Positions 50,574 to 62,477 of a stretch of 64,000 bases of DNA are shown here, one piece after another. The stretch's first letter is position 1. Each line of letters opens with the position of its first letter. A program made the position numbers and the translations under genes. The notes under the pieces were generated by a model that was not told the DNA's origin, ran no database searches, and saw only the letters and a program-made list of their open reading frames with translations. The DNA is from Cellulomonas fimi. GTDB taxonomy: Bacteria > Actinomycetota > Actinomycetes > Actinomycetales > Cellulomonadaceae. Location of the stretch: the NCBI RefSeq assembly GCF_012952065.1, contig NZ_JABCJJ010000003.1:124001-188000 (forward strand). The letters are read 5' to 3'.

Positions 50574-51410
50574 TCACCCCGAGCCCGGCAGGTCCGCCGC
50601 CCCCCCGTACCGGCGGTCGCGACGCGCGTACACCTCGACGGCGCGCCACAGCGAGCGGCGGTCGACGTCGGGCCAGAGCTCGTCGAGGAAGACCAGCTCC
50701 GCGTAGGCCGACTGCCAGATCATGAAGTTGGACGTCCGCTGCTCGCCCGAGGTCCGCAGGAACAGGTCGACGTCCGGCAGGTCGGGCTCGTCGAGGTGCG
50801 CGGCGACGGTCCGCTCGGTGATGCGCTCCGGGTCGAGGCGGCCCGCGGCCACCTCCCGCGCGATGGCGCGGGTGGCGTCGGCGATCTCGGCCCGTCCCCC
50901 GTAGTTCACGCACATCGTGAGGGTGCACACGTCGTTGTCACGCGTGAGCCGCTCGGCCTCCTCGAGCTCGGCGAGGACGGAGCGCCAGAGCCGCGGGCGT
51001 CGGCCGGCCCACCGGACCCGCACGCCCCAGTCGTGCATGATGTCGCGGCGACGTCGGAGCACGTCGCGGTTGAACCCCATGAGGAACCGCACCTCGTCGG
51101 GCGACCGCTTCCAGTTCTCGGTCGAGAAGGCGTACGCGGAGACGTGCGTCACGCCGATCTCGATGGCGCCCGCGACGACGTCGAGCAGCGAGGCCTCGCC
51201 CGCCTCGTGGCCCGCGGTGCGCGGGAGCCCCTGGGCGTTGGCCCACCGGCCGTTGCCGTCCATCACGATCGCGACGTGCCGCGGGACAAGCTCGGGCGGG
51301 ATCGCGGGCGGTCGGTCGCCCGACGGGTGCGCGGGCGGCGACACGACGACGTGCGGAGCCGTGCGCGCGCGGGCGCCCGGCTCGGGGCGCCGGCGGATTG
51401 CCCCGGCCAT
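50574..51410 (-). CDS. uppS: Isoprenyl transferase (polyprenyl diphosphate synthase, UppS family)
   Basis: The 278-residue cis-prenyltransferase has [20 protein letters not shown] with the catalytic Asp, [24 protein letters not shown], and the C-terminal [20 protein letters not shown]. It has a Pro/Arg-rich N-terminal extension of about 40 residues. It makes the long-chain carrier lipid for cell-wall synthesis. Its ATG shares a base with the recO stop (TGATG), so the two genes are coupled. Confidence 0.95.
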   Translation of the reverse strand: MAGAIRRRPEPGARARTAPHVVVSPPAHPSGDRPPAIPPELVPRHVAIVMDGNGRWANAQGLPRTAGHEAGEASLLDVVAGAIEIGVTHVSAYAFSTENWKRSPDEVRFLMGFNRDVLRRRRDIMHDWGVRVRWAGRRPRLWRSVLAELEEAERLTRDNDVCTLTMCVNYGGRAEIADATRAIAREVAAGRLDPERITERTVAAHLDEPDLPDVDLFLRTSGEQRTSNFMIWQSAYAELVFLDELWPDVDRRSLWRAVEVYARRDRRYGGAADLPGSG

Positions 51411-52141
51411 CAGACGCGCTCGACGAGGCGCAGCGAGCGCAGCTGCCGCTCGAGATGGAACTGCAGGAACGCCGCGACGAGCCCGTCGGCCTCGCGACGG
51501 TGCCGCTCGTGGCTCGCGTCCGCGGGTCCCCACTCGCCGCTCAGGAGCGCCGCCAGGAGCACGAACGTCTCCGGGGCCGGTGCGGTGGCGCCCGGCGGCC
51601 GACAGCGTCCGCACACGGCACCCCCCTGGGCGACCGCGAACGAGTGGTGCGGGCCGGGCGCACCGCACCGCGCGCAGTCGGTGAAGCTCGGCGCCCAGCC
51701 GGCGACGGACAGCGCACGCAGGAGGTAGGAGCTCAGGACGAGGCCGGGCGCGTGGGCGCGCTCGGCGAGCGACCGGATCGCCCCGACAAGCAGCCGGTAC
51801 TGCGGCAGCGCCGGCTCGCCCTCGGCCTCGACGAGCCGCTCCGCGGTCTCGAGCATCGCGGTGCCCGCCGTGTAGAGCGCGTAGTCCTCGCACACCGGGC
51901 GACCGAACGGCGTGATGGTCTCGACCTGGGTGACGATGTCGAGGTTGCGCCCCGCGTGGAGCTGGATGTCGACGTGCATGAACGGCTCGAGTCGCGCACC
52001 GAAGCGCGACGACGTCCGGCGCACGCCCTTGCCGACCGCGCGCACCTTGCCGTGCGACCGGGTCAGGAGGGTGACGATCCGATCGGCCTCGCCCAGCTTC
52101 TGGGTGCGCAGCACGATCGCCTCGTCGCGGTAGAGGCTCAC
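51410..52141 (-). CDS. recO: DNA repair protein RecO
   Basis: The 243-residue protein has the N-terminal OB fold ([38 protein letters not shown]), a helical middle and the zinc-binding cysteines in [13 protein letters not shown]...CGRC. It helps load RecA at single-strand gaps. GTG start at 52141, 94 bp after leuA, followed directly by uppS. The era-recO-uppS neighbourhood is usual in actinobacteria, here with leuA inserted between. Confidence 0.95.
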   Translation of the reverse strand: MSLYRDEAIVLRTQKLGEADRIVTLLTRSHGKVRAVGKGVRRTSSRFGARLEPFMHVDIQLHAGRNLDIVTQVETITPFGRPVCEDYALYTAGTAMLETAERLVEAEGEPALPQYRLLVGAIRSLAERAHAPGLVLSSYLLRALSVAGWAPSFTDCARCGAPGPHHSFAVAQGGAVCGRCRPPGATAPAPETFVLLAALLSGEWGPADASHERHRREADGLVAAFLQFHLERQLRSLRLVERV

Positions 52142-52235
52142 CGGACCATCGTCTCCCGCGCTGCGGGCGTCCGCGGGTTCGCCGCAGCACCGGCGCGGCG
52201 ACGTCGCGCCCGTCCCGGGACCCGCCGTTCGCGAG

Positions 52236-54128
<1,893 letters not shown>

Positions 54129-55643
54129 TCACCCCAGCGCGACGAGGTCGCGGTCCGTCAGGGCGACCAGTCGGCCGTCGACGACCGTGAGGTGGTACGC
54201 GTCGGCGGGCAACGGCGTCGTCCAGCGCGTGCGGCCGTCCGCCGGGTCGAGCGCGGCGAGGACGGGGCCGAGGTCCGGATCGGTCATCGGGACCACGAGG
54301 ACGCGACCGTCCGTGAGCACCTGGCTGGCCTGGGTGCCGGTCGGCGCGTCGACCGCCCACAGCTCGGCGCCGCTGCGCGCGTCGAGCGCCCGGAGCTCGC
54401 GGCCCCCGCCGAGGATCACGCGTCCGTCGAGCACCAGCACACCGCCGTCCAGGGTGGCGTCGGACTCCCAGACCTTCTCGCCGGTCGACGCGTCGAGCGC
54501 CACGATGCCGCTCCAGCTCGGCGAGCTGGTCAGGAGCAGTCCGCGCATCGAGCCGTCGTCGACCTGCGGCAGCAGGACCGGCCCGGGGATGGGGATGCTC
54601 TCGCTCCCGTCCGCCCGGGCGACCGTCCCGTACTCCTCGCGGCCCGTCCCGACCCCGCCGGACTCACCGACCGCGAAGCGGCCGTCCGGCAGCGCGGTCA
54701 CCTCGAGCCGCCACCCACCGGCGACGGCACGGTCGCCGCCGCGCAGGTGCCACTCCGCGACGAGCTCGCCGTCCGGGTCGAACGCCCAGGTCACCGGGCC
54801 GTTGACGACGAGCACGTCGCCCTCGACCGAGGGGTACAGCGCGAGCGGCCCGGTGGTGCTGGGCGGCAGCGGCTCGTCGCCGGCGAACGACCAGGTGACG
54901 TCCCCGGTCACCGGGTCCTCCAGCGTGACCTGGGCGACGCGGTCCGCGCGCAGGGACGTCACCACGAGCCCGCCGCCGAACGCCGCGAGCAGCACCTGCT
55001 CACCGGGGAGCGCACGCTCCGCGACCCGCTCCCCCGTCCGTGCGTCCAGGACGACGAGGAGCGCCGGACCGTCCCACTGGTAGGTGCCGTCCTGCGCACG
55101 GAGCACCGCGGACCGGACGAGCCGGCACGCGACGTAGGGCGCGGCCGCGGCCGAGCCGTCGAGCGGGACGCACCACGCGTCGCCGGTCTCAGCGACCTCG
55201 TCGAGCGGGGCGGACCAGCGCTGCCGGCCGGTGACAGGGTCGAGCGCGACGACGCCGGTGCGCCCGCTGCCGTCACGACCCGCCAGCACCAGGCTGCCGG
55301 CGACGGTGTCGATCTGGCCCCAGCCGCGCAACGGCGCGCGCCACCGCTCGGCAAGCCCCGGGTCGAGCGGAGCGAGGACGCCGGGCACGACGGCGAGCCG
55401 GGCCGCACGCTCGCGTGCGCGCACCGCACCGACGAGCGACGTGACCACGAGCACGAGCACCAGGCCGGCCGCGACCGGCCACCAGCGGCGGAGCCGGCGG
55501 GCCGCGAGCGCGCGGCGGGGCGCCTGGGCCCCCTCCCGACTCGCGTCAGCCCGCCCGGCGGGCGCGGCGGACGCCGCGACCTCGGCTCCGTCGAGGTCGG
55601 TTACCTCGACCAGGACGACGTCCTGCATCTGGTCCCGCGCCAT
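54129..55643 (-). CDS. Membrane-anchored PQQ-like beta-propeller repeat protein
   Basis: The 504-residue protein has a cytoplasmic N-terminus of about 50 residues, one membrane helix (RRWWPVAAGLVLVLVVTSLV) and an extracellular propeller built of repeats such as VVALDPVTGRQRWSAPLDEV, VLDARTGERVAERAL, IVALDASTGEKVWESDATL and LRALDARSGAELWAVDAP. These are PQQ-enzyme-type Trp-containing blades without catalytic dehydrogenase residues, as in BamB-like scaffolds. Two cysteines (WCVPLDG and VACRLV) may pair. Function is unknown. It precedes the leuA leader on the same strand. Confidence 0.85.
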   Translation of the reverse strand: MARDQMQDVVLVEVTDLDGAEVAASAAPAGRADASREGAQAPRRALAARRLRRWWPVAAGLVLVLVVTSLVGAVRARERAARLAVVPGVLAPLDPGLAERWRAPLRGWGQIDTVAGSLVLAGRDGSGRTGVVALDPVTGRQRWSAPLDEVAETGDAWCVPLDGSAAAAPYVACRLVRSAVLRAQDGTYQWDGPALLVVLDARTGERVAERALPGEQVLLAAFGGGLVVTSLRADRVAQVTLEDPVTGDVTWSFAGDEPLPPSTTGPLALYPSVEGDVLVVNGPVTWAFDPDGELVAEWHLRGGDRAVAGGWRLEVTALPDGRFAVGESGGVGTGREEYGTVARADGSESIPIPGPVLLPQVDDGSMRGLLLTSSPSWSGIVALDASTGEKVWESDATLDGGVLVLDGRVILGGGRELRALDARSGAELWAVDAPTGTQASQVLTDGRVLVVPMTDPDLGPVLAALDPADGRTRWTTPLPADAYHLTVVDGRLVALTDRDLVALG

Positions 55644-55692
55644 GAGCCGACGCTACTCGCGCGTTCTCCCCGTGGCGCGGGTGGCGCCTCGC

Positions 55693-57186
55693 TCAGATGC
55701 CGAGCTGGAACACGCCCCAGTACGCGAGCATCACGAGCAGGACCACGGAGCCGACGGAGACGAGCACGAGGCTCACTGTCGCGGCGGGCCCGTCGACGGC
55801 GGTCGCCTCCTCGTCCTTGCGCAGGTCGCCGACCCGGTTCACGAGCATCGCGGCCCCGACCACGGCGGCGACACCGAGCAGGCGCACACCGACCCACCCG
55901 CCTTGCACGACCCACGCATTCCGCTCGTAGTCGAGCGCGAGGCGGGCGACCGAGACGAGATACCAGACGAGCGCCACGACGGTGAGCAGGGACCCGAGCG
56001 CCAGGGCGAGCAGCGGGCCGCCCAGGCCCCGTGCGAGGCCGGTGCCCTCTCGGCGGGCGAACCTCGCGACCAGCAACACGACCGCGCCCACCACCACGGC
56101 CGCCGCTCCTCCCACGACGGTGTTCACCACCGTGTCGCCGTCGCCGAACCAGCGCGGCGTCGCGACCGGCTCGGCGAGGAAGGTCTGGTACGGCTGACCT
56201 CCGGCGATCCGCGGCGCGGCGTCGACGGTAGCCGGCAGGCCGTCGATCCAGCGTGCCAGGTCGCGCACGAGGTCGGCCGAGACGCGACCGTCGACCCTGA
56301 GCCCGTGGTCGGCGCCGGCGTAGTAGCGGACGGTCACCTGGTCGTTCCCACCCTCCGCGAGGTCGTCGATGATCCGACGCGCGCCCTGCACCAACGGCAA
56401 CGAGGCGTCAGCGGTGCCGTACGCGACGAACACCGGCTGGGTCGTGCGCTTCTGGAAGGGTGTCACGACGAAGTCCGCGTACTCGAAGCCGCCACCAGGC
56501 AACGCCATGCCGACGGCCCGGGGGATCGCCCGGAACACACCGTCGGGCACGCCGGTGTTGCGCAGGTAGTTGTCTGCCGCGTAGGCCGCCTGCTGTCGTG
56601 GTGGCACGACGGGGGCGGACACCAGTGCGGCGAACGCCAGGGTCGGGTCCCGGGCCGTCATGACCGGGGCGATCCACGCCCCCTCGCTCTCGCCGTACAC
56701 GCCCACCCGGTCCGGGTCGACGCCGTCGCGGCTGCGGAGCACGTCGACCGACCGCGCGTAGTCGGCCGCCATCGACTCGTAGTCGCGATGCCGCGTCGAG
56801 TAGGTGTCGAGGCGCTTGTTGGGCACCAACGTGACGATGCCCGCGCTCGCGAGATCGTGCGCCTGGACCCGGAACGCCCGCCGGAACTCACCCGTGCCGG
56901 CGCCGTGGACGAAGACCACTCCGGGCAGGTCGCCAGGGGCGTCCACCGGTCGGCTGATCTGCGCCTGCACCACCGCGCCGTCGAGCTGGACGTCGACGAC
57001 CTCCGTCTCGACGCGGTAGGTCCCGACCGGCGTGCGGTCGACGGGACCGCCGATGACGGTGGACGACCTCTCCACGACCAGCGGGTCCGTGAGGGGCGAC
57101 GGATCCCACTGCGGCCCGAGCACGGCGCCGAGCACCGCGAGCACGATGATGCCGACGGCGGTCGTCGCTGCGGTCCGGAAGAGCAC
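55693..57186 (-). CDS. Membrane-bound alpha/beta-hydrolase with C-terminal membrane domain
   Basis: The 497-residue protein starts with a signal-anchor helix, then an extracytoplasmic alpha/beta-hydrolase domain (about 65-335) with oxyanion motif VVFVHGAGTGEFR, nucleophile elbow VGVYGESEGAWIAPV, VFVAYGTADASLPL for the acid and YYAGADHGLRVDG for the His. Four membrane helices follow (about 355-495). It resembles peptidase S9/dienelactone-hydrolase-type esterases. The membrane tail is unusual. The substrate is not apparent. It lies 49 bp upstream of the PQQ-repeat gene on the same strand. Confidence 0.82.
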   Translation of the reverse strand: MLFRTAATTAVGIIVLAVLGAVLGPQWDPSPLTDPLVVERSSTVIGGPVDRTPVGTYRVETEVVDVQLDGAVVQAQISRPVDAPGDLPGVVFVHGAGTGEFRRAFRVQAHDLASAGIVTLVPNKRLDTYSTRHRDYESMAADYARSVDVLRSRDGVDPDRVGVYGESEGAWIAPVMTARDPTLAFAALVSAPVVPPRQQAAYAADNYLRNTGVPDGVFRAIPRAVGMALPGGGFEYADFVVTPFQKRTTQPVFVAYGTADASLPLVQGARRIIDDLAEGGNDQVTVRYYAGADHGLRVDGRVSADLVRDLARWIDGLPATVDAAPRIAGGQPYQTFLAEPVATPRWFGDGDTVVNTVVGGAAAVVVGAVVLLVARFARREGTGLARGLGGPLLALALGSLLTVVALVWYLVSVARLALDYERNAWVVQGGWVGVRLLGVAAVVGAAMLVNRVGDLRKDEEATAVDGPAATVSLVLVSVGSVVLLVMLAYWGVFQLGI

Positions 57187-57242
57187 CCGCAGATCTTAGG
57201 GCCCGGCACCGATCCCGGTGCGGACCCGGTCCGGCAGCCCGG

Positions 57243-58133
57243 TCAGAACCCGAGCCGGCCGAGCTGCTTGGGGTCGCGCTGCCAGTCCTTGGCGACCTTG
57301 ACGTGCAGGTCGAGGAAGACACGGGTGCCGAGCAGCGCCTCGATGCCCCGGCGCGCCTCGCTGCCGACGTCGCGCAGACGGGCGCCCCCGCGCCCGATGA
57401 CGATCGCCTTCTGGCTGTCCCGCTCGACGAACAGGTTGACGCGGACGTCCAGCATCGGCGTCGGGCCCTCGCGCGGCACGATCTCGTCGACCACGACCGC
57501 GAGCGAGTGGGGCAGCTCGTCGCGCACGCCCTCGAGTGCCGCCTCACGCACGAGCTCGGCGACCATCACGACCTCCGGCTCGTCGGTCAGCTCGCCGTCC
57601 GGGTAGAGCGCGGGACCCGGCGCGAGGTGTCCGACCAGGACGTCGGTCAGCACGTCGACCTGGTAGCCGTCCGTCGCCGACACCGGGACGATGTCCGCCC
57701 ACTCGCCGAGCTCGGCGATGGCGAGCAGGTGCTCGGCGAGCCGGCCGCGACCGACGAGGTCCGCCTTGGTGGCGATCGCGACCACGGGCGACCGGAGCTC
57801 GGCGAGCTCGGCGGCGATGTAGCGGTCACCCGGTCCGATCTTCTGGTCGGCGGGCAGGCAGAACGCCACGACGTCGACCTCGGTGAGGGTGTCCCGGACG
57901 AGCGCGTTGAGGCGCTCGCCGAGCAGCGTGCGCGGGCGGTGCAGGCCCGGGGTGTCCACCAGCACGAGCTGGGCGTCCGGCCGGTGCACGATGCCGCGGA
58001 TCGTGTGCCGCGTCGTCTGCGGTCGCCCCGACGTGATGGCGACCTTCTGCCCGACGAGCGCGTTCGTCAGGGTCGACTTGCCCGCGTTGGGCCGGCCGAC
58101 GAGGCAGGCGAAGCCGGAACGGAAGTCGGTCAT
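57243..58133 (-). CDS. era: GTPase Era
   Basis: The 296-residue protein has G1 GRPNAGKSTL, G2 in SGRPQTTRHTIRG, G3 DTPGLHRP, G4 TKAD and a C-terminal KH domain with VNLFVERDSQKAIVIGRGGA. Era binds 16S rRNA and helps mature the 30S subunit. Its ATG overlaps the stop of the CorC-like gene by 4 bp. The phoH-ybeY-corC-era order, all overlapping, is a conserved ribosome/RNA-maturation operon. Confidence 0.97.
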   Translation of the reverse strand: MTDFRSGFACLVGRPNAGKSTLTNALVGQKVAITSGRPQTTRHTIRGIVHRPDAQLVLVDTPGLHRPRTLLGERLNALVRDTLTEVDVVAFCLPADQKIGPGDRYIAAELAELRSPVVAIATKADLVGRGRLAEHLLAIAELGEWADIVPVSATDGYQVDVLTDVLVGHLAPGPALYPDGELTDEPEVVMVAELVREAALEGVRDELPHSLAVVVDEIVPREGPTPMLDVRVNLFVERDSQKAIVIGRGGARLRDVGSEARRGIEALLGTRVFLDLHVKVAKDWQRDPKQLGRLGF

Positions 58134-59416
58134 CGGGCTGCTCCATGGAGGTCGGGGTCGTGGTCGCCGGGCTCCGCCCGCTCGGGTTCGACGAGGGTCA
58201 CGACGAGGGTCGCGAGCTGCTTGCGCCGGCCCTCCGCCCGGTCGGCGACCAGGTGGAGCCCGTGGATGTCTGCCGCCGACCCGGGCAGCGGCACCTTGCC
58301 GAGCGCCTTGGCGAGCAGGCCGCCCGCGGTGTCCACGTCGTCGTCGTCCACGTCGAGCTGGAACAGCTCGCCCAGCTCGTCGACCGGCAGGCGGGCCGGG
58401 ACCCGGAACGACCCGTCGCCCAGGTCCTCGACCTGCGGCACGGAGCGGTCGTGCTCGTCGGTGAGCTCACCGACGATCTCCTCGAGGGCGTCCTCGATCG
58501 TGACGAGGCCCGCGATCCCCCCGTACTCGTCGACCGCGATCGCGATGTGCGACGACGTCGCCTGCATCTCGCGCAGGAGGTCGTCGACCGGCTTGGTCTC
58601 GGGCACGAACACGGCGGGGCGCAGGATCGTCGTCACCGGGTCGTCCTGGCTGTCCGGCGCATCCTGCATCCGCCGCACGAGGTCCTTGAGGAAGACGACG
58701 CCGCGCAGGTCGTCGACCGACTCCCCGACGACCGGCACCCGCGAGTACCCCGACCGCAGCAGGAGCCGCAGCGCCTTGCGCAGCGAGGTGCCGGCGCCCG
58801 CCGTGAGCATCTCCGTGCGCGGCACCATCACCTCGCGCGTCAACGTGTCGCCGAGCTCGAAGACGGACCGCAACATCTCGCGCTCCTCCTCCTCGATCCC
58901 CTCCGACTCGCTGACCCGGTCGACCATGTCCCTGAGCTCGTCCTCGTCGACCTCGCCCGTGCGGCCGGCAGCGGGAGCGAGCCGACCGAGGGGCAGCCGG
59001 GCGACCACCGAGAGCAGGCCGGAGAGCGCGACCAGGACCCGCAGCGGGTGCCTGTGACCGACGCCGCGTGGGCTGGCCCGGACCAGGAGCAGCGCGATCA
59101 GCGCCGTGAGCACGACGCTCAGCAGGAGGATCTGCCACCACAGCAGCGATCCCGTCGACGCGAGCGCGAGCGTGATGGAGGTCGTCGTCGTCATCTCGAA
59201 CACGAGTCGGACGAACGACGCGGCCGCGGCGGTGCGGGCCGGCTCGGTCGTCAGGCGCCGGACGCGGGAGGCGTGCGGACGCGACTCGGTGACGAGCTCG
59301 CTCACGGCAGCCCTCGTCACGCGCAGGACGGCGACCTCGCCCGCGCTGAGGAGCGCTGCGAGCACCATGCAGGCTGCCGCCACGAGGACGAGCAGCGCGA
59401 CGGGGGCGTCGATCAT
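58130..59416 (-). CDS. Hemolysin-family / CorC-like CBS-domain membrane protein
   Basis: The 428-residue protein has an N-terminal CNNM (DUF21) membrane domain with three or four helices, then two CBS domains ([16 protein letters not shown] and [16 protein letters not shown] with [20 protein letters not shown]) and a C-terminal transporter-associated CorC domain ([15 protein letters not shown]). The family takes part in Mg2+/Co2+ homeostasis. It overlaps ybeY upstream and era downstream by 4 bp each. Confidence 0.93.
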   Translation of the reverse strand: MIDAPVALLVLVAAACMVLAALLSAGEVAVLRVTRAAVSELVTESRPHASRVRRLTTEPARTAAAASFVRLVFEMTTTTSITLALASTGSLLWWQILLLSVVLTALIALLLVRASPRGVGHRHPLRVLVALSGLLSVVARLPLGRLAPAAGRTGEVDEDELRDMVDRVSESEGIEEEEREMLRSVFELGDTLTREVMVPRTEMLTAGAGTSLRKALRLLLRSGYSRVPVVGESVDDLRGVVFLKDLVRRMQDAPDSQDDPVTTILRPAVFVPETKPVDDLLREMQATSSHIAIAVDEYGGIAGLVTIEDALEEIVGELTDEHDRSVPQVEDLGDGSFRVPARLPVDELGELFQLDVDDDDVDTAGGLLAKALGKVPLPGSAADIHGLHLVADRAEGRRKQLATLVVTLVEPERAEPGDHDPDLHGAAR

Positions 59417-59865
59417 CGGCGCGCGAGGAACGTGAGGAGCAGCTGACGCTGCAGGGCGAACATCTCCTTCTCCTCGTCGGGCTCGGCGTGGTCGTAGCCG
59501 AGCAGGTGGAGGATGCCGTGCGTCGTGAGGAGCAGGAGCTCCTCGGTGGTCGAGTGCCCCGCGTCCCGCGCCTGGCGCGCGGCGACCTCGGGGCAGAGCA
59601 CGACGTCGCCGAGCAGCCCGGCGGGCGTGACGTCGCCCTCCCGACCGGGCCGGAGCTCGTCCATCGGGAAGGACAGGACGTCGGTCGGTCCCGGCTCGTC
59701 CATCCACTGCACGTGCAGCTCGCTCATCACGTCGGTGCCGACGAGCAGGATCGACAGGTCCGTCTGCGGGTGCACGTGCATCGCGTCGAGGACGTGGCGC
59801 GCGAGCGCCGCGAACTCGGCCTCGTCGGTCGCGTACCCCGACTCGTTGTTGACCTCGACGCTCAC
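59413..59865 (-). CDS. ybeY: Endoribonuclease YbeY (rRNA maturation factor)
   Basis: The 150-residue zinc enzyme has [20 protein letters not shown] and the metal motif [12 protein letters not shown] with three histidines. It processes the 16S rRNA 3' end and takes part in ribosome quality control. GTG start overlaps the phoH-like stop (GTGA); its own stop overlaps the CorC-like start (ATGA). Confidence 0.96.
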   Translation of the reverse strand: MSVEVNNESGYATDEAEFAALARHVLDAMHVHPQTDLSILLVGTDVMSELHVQWMDEPGPTDVLSFPMDELRPGREGDVTPAGLLGDVVLCPEVAARQARDAGHSTTEELLLLTTHGILHLLGYDHAEPDEEKEMFALQRQLLLTFLARR

Positions 59866-60932
59866 CGGCCGGCCCCCGGGTCGGGCCGGCGGTCGCCGCG
59901 GCCACGGCCGCCCTGGCGTCCCGCGTGCTCCGGCAGGACGTCCCAGCGGGCGTAGGCGTCGATGATCTCGCTCACGAGGCGGTGGCGGACCACGTCGGCC
60001 GATCCGAGGCGGCAGAACATCACGTCGTCGACGTCGCCGAGGATCTCCTCGACCACGCGGAGCCCGGACGCGGTGCCGTGCGGCAGGTCGACCTGCGTGA
60101 CGTCGCCGGTGACGACGACCTTCGAGCCGAAGCCGAGGCGCGTGAGGAACATCTTCATCTGCTCGGTCGAGGTGTTCTGGGCCTCGTCGAGGATGATGAA
60201 CGAGTCGTTGAGCGTGCGCCCGCGCATGTAGGCGAGCGGCGCGACCTCGATCGTGCCGGCCTCCATGAGCCGCGGGATCGAGTCGGGGTCCACCATGTCG
60301 TGGAGCGCGTCGTAGAGCGGACGCAGGTACGGGTCGATCTTCTCGCTCAGGCTGCCGGGCAGGAAGCCCAGCTTCTCGCCGGCCTCGACCGCGGGGCGGG
60401 TCAGCACGATCCGGTTCACCTGCCGCGCCTGGAGCGCCTGGACGGCTTTCGCCATCGCGAGATAGGTCTTGCCCGTGCCCGCCGGACCGATCCCGAACGT
60501 CACCGTGTGGCGGTCGATCGCGTCGACGTACTCCTTCTGTCCGGCCGTCTTCGGCCGGATCGTCCGCCCCCGGCTGGACAGGATGTTGAACGTCAGGACG
60601 TCGGCGGGCCGGGCCCCGGTCGGGGCGGTCAGCATCGCCACGGAGCGGCTCACGACATCGGCCGTCAGCGGTGTGCCCGCGGAGGCGACGTCCGCCAGCT
60701 CGTCGACCAGGCGCGCCAGGAGGGCGACGTCGCCGGCCGGACCGGCCAGGGTGATCTCGTTGCCGCGCGCGTGCACGTCGACCGACGCGAACCCGGCCTC
60801 AATCGCCCGGAGCACCTCGTCACCGCGCCCCAGGAGCGCGACCATCGGGACCTCGGGCGGGATGGTGATCCGGTGCTCGACGCGTGCGCTCGACGTCTCG
60901 GGCGGGCGCCGCGCTGGTGTGGTCTCTGCCAT
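59862..60932 (-). CDS. PhoH family ATPase
   Basis: The 356-residue protein has an N-terminal KH-like region (about 20-100) and an ATPase core with [40 protein letters not shown]-type [20 protein letters not shown] and Walker [12 protein letters not shown]. PhoH proteins are linked to RNA metabolism and lie next to ybeY in many bacteria. The C-terminal tail is Arg/Gly-rich, as in RNA-binding proteins. The ATG at 60932 is preferred to a longer frame. Confidence 0.95.
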   Translation of the reverse strand: MAETTPARRPPETSSARVEHRITIPPEVPMVALLGRGDEVLRAIEAGFASVDVHARGNEITLAGPAGDVALLARLVDELADVASAGTPLTADVVSRSVAMLTAPTGARPADVLTFNILSSRGRTIRPKTAGQKEYVDAIDRHTVTFGIGPAGTGKTYLAMAKAVQALQARQVNRIVLTRPAVEAGEKLGFLPGSLSEKIDPYLRPLYDALHDMVDPDSIPRLMEAGTIEVAPLAYMRGRTLNDSFIILDEAQNTSTEQMKMFLTRLGFGSKVVVTGDVTQVDLPHGTASGLRVVEEILGDVDDVMFCRLGSADVVRHRLVSEIIDAYARWDVLPEHAGRQGGRGRGDRRPDPGAGR

Positions 60933-61058
60933 GGGTCGGCCGGCAGGCCGTGAGCTCCTCAGTACGTCCGGGTGATCGGTCGGCAGGGTGCCGCCGACGA
61001 TCACGTTCGCCGAGCGGCATGCTGCGCCGCCATCCTACCGAGCGGCACCGACAGCCGC

Positions 61059-61403
61059 TCAGGCGGGCGACCAGCCGAGCCGCGCACCCCCGAGCACGTG
61101 CCCGTGCACGTGGAAGACCGACTGGCCCGCCTCGGGCCCGGTGTTGAACACGAGCCGGAACTGACCGTCTCCCTCGGTCCCGGCGACCTGCTCGCCCAGC
61201 TTGACCACCGCCGCGAGGAGCCTCGGGTCCGCGGCCGCGAGCTGGGCGACGTCAGCGTGGTGCTCGCGCGGCACCACGAGGGCGTGCAGCGGGGCCCGAG
61301 GGTCGATGTCGCGGAACGCGACGGCGTCGTCGTTCTCGGCGAGGAGGTCGGCCGGGACCTCACCCGCGACGATCCGGCAGAACAGGCACTCGGCGGTCGA
61401 CAT
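61059..61403 (-). CDS. Histidine triad (HIT) nucleotide-binding protein
   Basis: The 114-residue protein has CLFCRIVAGEVPADLL, AFRDIDPRAPLHALVVPREH and the histidine triad FHVHGHVLGG with the catalytic His. HIT hydrolases cleave AMP-linked amides and similar phosphoramidates. It lies upstream of the phoH-like gene on the same strand, as in many actinobacteria, where rsmE usually comes just before it. Confidence 0.95.
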   Translation of the reverse strand: MSTAECLFCRIVAGEVPADLLAENDDAVAFRDIDPRAPLHALVVPREHHADVAQLAAADPRLLAAVVKLGEQVAGTEGDGQFRLVFNTGPEAGQSVFHVHGHVLGGARLGWSPA

Positions 61404-61456
61404 GGCCCCAGGCTAGAGGAGGCCAGGGGTCCTCTCCAGGAGCTCGTCATGAGCTC

Positions 61457-61472
61457 GTCATGAGCTCATGAC
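61457..61472. promoter_or_regulatory. 16-bp perfect palindrome in the divergent HIT/flavocytochrome spacer
   Basis: GTCATGAGCTCATGAC is a perfect palindrome, and the GAGCTCGTCAT just before it repeats the same elements, giving three overlapping GAGCTC cores at 61440-61467. It lies about 55-70 bp upstream of the HIT gene start. A dimeric regulator site is the simplest reading. Confidence 0.55.
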
Positions 61473-61625
61473 CCGGGCGGTGCGGTGTCGGCCCCAGGCA
61501 GAGGAACGAGCCCGCGACGCCGCGACCTGTCGTCGGGTCCAGGGGCCCGCCCGTCGTGTGTAGGCTCTGCGCGGCTGGTCCCACGGTGATCAGGCTGCCC
61601 TGCGACCGGACGGTGCGCCGTCGGT

Positions 61626-61677
61626 GGGACTTGTCGCTGGGACCTGTCGCTTGGACTTGTCGGTAGGACTTGCGGGT
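61626..61677 (+). repeat. Four 13-bp tandem repeats upstream of the flavocytochrome pair
   Basis: Four contiguous units read GGGACTTGTCGCT, GGGACCTGTCGCT, TGGACTTGTCGGT and AGGACTTGCGGGT, exactly 13 bp each with one to four differences. The spacer 61404-61759 holds no gene. The array ends 82 bp before the membrane protein start, so it may be a regulator-binding array or a slippage-prone repeat controlling promoter activity. Confidence 0.7.
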
Positions 61678-61759
61678 ACGCGGTGCGTGCCTGTGCACAC
61701 AGGACCGGGTAGGTGCGTCCTCTCGGCCCGACCTCACGCGGGAGAAGGGTGGCACGACG

Positions 61760-62473
61760 ATGCTGCTGGGCATCAGGACCACGCGGGAGCTCCTCCTGCG
61801 CCATCTCCTCGTCGCCGGGTTGTCCGGTCTGGCCGTCTACGGGGGCTGGCAGGCGAATGCCGCGTGGGACCCGGAGATGCGGTGGTGGAAGTCGTACGGT
61901 GTCGGCGCCGCTGTGCTCATCTGGTTCGTCGCCCTGGTCGGACCGGCGGCGAGGCTCTGGCCGGCGTTGACCCCGCTGGTCCCCTGGCGCCGGGAGGCCG
62001 GGATCTGGTTCGCCCTCGTGTCGGTCGTGCACTTCGCACTCGTCTGGGACGGCTGGGCGCGCTGGGACGTCCGCGAGCTGCTCGGTTTCCAGTACGTCCC
62101 CGAGGTGGACGCCTACCTGCGCTTCGAGCCGGGTTTCGGGCTGGCGAACGTCATGGGACTGACAGCGCTGCTGCTCGCCCTCGTCCTGGCCGCGACCTCC
62201 TCCGACCGGGCCGTCAGCCTTCTCGGCATCTCGGCCTGGAAGTGGCTGCACAGCTTCTCGTACGTGATCTTCTACATCCTCACGCTGCACGCCTTGTACT
62301 TCGCGTTCATCCACTACACCCCCGCGCCGTACCGGATCCTCATGGGGATGCCGACGGACTACCCGGAGAACATCCTGCGATTCGGCTACGTGGTGATGCT
62401 GCTGTCGGTCCTGGGGGCGCAGGCCGGCGCGTTCGTGAAGACGGTCCACGAGCGGCGGACGGTCGGGAGGTGA
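61760..62473 (+). CDS. Ferric reductase-like heme membrane protein
   Basis: The 237-residue protein has about six membrane helices. WLHSFSYVIFYILTLHALYF places two histidines 12 residues apart and VVHFALVWDG gives another, the usual heme-ligand arrangement of ferric reductase-like (MsrQ/FRD) cytochrome b domains. The ATG follows AAGGGTGG. The FAD oxidoreductase gene starts 4 bp after its stop, so the pair forms a split flavocytochrome that would pass electrons from NAD(P)H across the membrane. The acceptor is unknown. Confidence 0.85.
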   Translation: MLLGIRTTRELLLRHLLVAGLSGLAVYGGWQANAAWDPEMRWWKSYGVGAAVLIWFVALVGPAARLWPALTPLVPWRREAGIWFALVSVVHFALVWDGWARWDVRELLGFQYVPEVDAYLRFEPGFGLANVMGLTALLLALVLAATSSDRAVSLLGISAWKWLHSFSYVIFYILTLHALYFAFIHYTPAPYRILMGMPTDYPENILRFGYVVMLLSVLGAQAGAFVKTVHERRTVGR

Positions 62474-62477
62474 CGGC

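Noticed and set aside
50560-50600. Possible terminator between the DedA-like gene and uppS.
   Set aside because: Only 2 bp separate the stops, and the GC-rich bases around them do not form a stem longer than a few pairs.
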